Assembly: GCA_030631445.1 (NCBI GenBank)
Contig: DAOVLD010000150.1
Location: forward strand, 1 to 5,291
DNA: 5,291 nt
Source: Bacteroidota bacterium
Lineage (GTDB): Bacteria; Bacteroidota; Bacteroidia; Bacteroidales; VadinHA17
Direction: 5' to 3'
The notes beneath the pieces were generated by a model, which was given only the letters and a program-made list of their open reading frames with translations, was not told the origin of the DNA and ran no database searches. Positions within the stretch are counted from its first letter, which is position 1. Each line of letters begins with the position of its first letter. The position numbers and the translations under genes were made by a program. This document shows positions 5,274-5,291 of the stretch, in pieces.

Positions 5274-5291
5274 ATGAAAACAATTATCAAA
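5274..5291 (+). CDS. Start of a downstream gene (cut by the window edge)
   Basis: An ATG 18 nt after the TetR stop codon opens a reading frame of six codons (MKTIIK) that runs off the window. There is no terminator between the two, and the spacing and lysine-rich start suggest a co-transcribed gene, possibly the target of the regulator. Six residues do not identify the product. TetR regulators of this kind often precede transport or lipid-related genes, but nothing here shows that. Confidence 0.45.

Overview
The window looks like a chromosomal segment of a Bacteroidota bacterium, probably from the Bacteroidales/Marinilabiliales side. The evidence is the AT-rich DNA, a near-perfect Bacteroidota promoter (TTTG, 20 nt, TAnnTTTG) upstream of the last complete gene, the lack of clear Shine-Dalgarno sequences, and a typical Bacteroidota cell-envelope sigma/anti-sigma gene set. 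No rRNA, tRNA, transposase or CRISPR array is visible.

Layout. On the minus strand, read from right to left, there is a three-gene module: an ECF sigma factor (4066-3581), a membrane-spanning anti-sigma-like protein 8 nt downstream (3572-2466), and an outer-membrane beta-barrel protein (2397-1486) closed by an intrinsic terminator (1433-1463). A separate minus-strand gene follows for a lipoprotein of unknown function (1200-94), with its own candidate promoter and intrinsic terminator. On the plus strand, after a gene-poor stretch of about 600 nt (4067-4675), there is a TetR/AcrR-type regulator (4680-5255) and the first six codons of a probable co-transcribed gene (from 5274).

How the genes may work together. 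The anti-sigma protein would hold the sigma factor at the inner membrane, with its C-terminal part in the periplasm sensing an envelope signal. Released sigma would transcribe its own operon and the outer-membrane protein. This is supported by an observation in the sequence: the same bipartite motif, GTAAC-N17-CGTC on the minus strand, sits once upstream of the sigma gene and again in the 68-nt gap before the outer-membrane protein gene. It is a good candidate for the recognition sequence of this ECF factor. The TetR gene has an 18-nt imperfect palindrome that starts inside the -7 element of its promoter and covers the expected transcription start, as expected for autorepression. Its ligand-binding domain carries a complete EF-hand-type loop, unexpected in this family.

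The gap 4067-4675 holds, in order, the candidate ECF promoter, a degenerate 9-bp tandem array, a 7-bp tandem array, a long nested hairpin element, a pyrimidine-rich tract with another 7-bp array, an AT-rich stretch without recognisable content, and the TetR promoter/operator. The 1201-1485 gap holds the lipoprotein promoter, a third 7-bp tandem array and the terminator of the outer-membrane protein gene.
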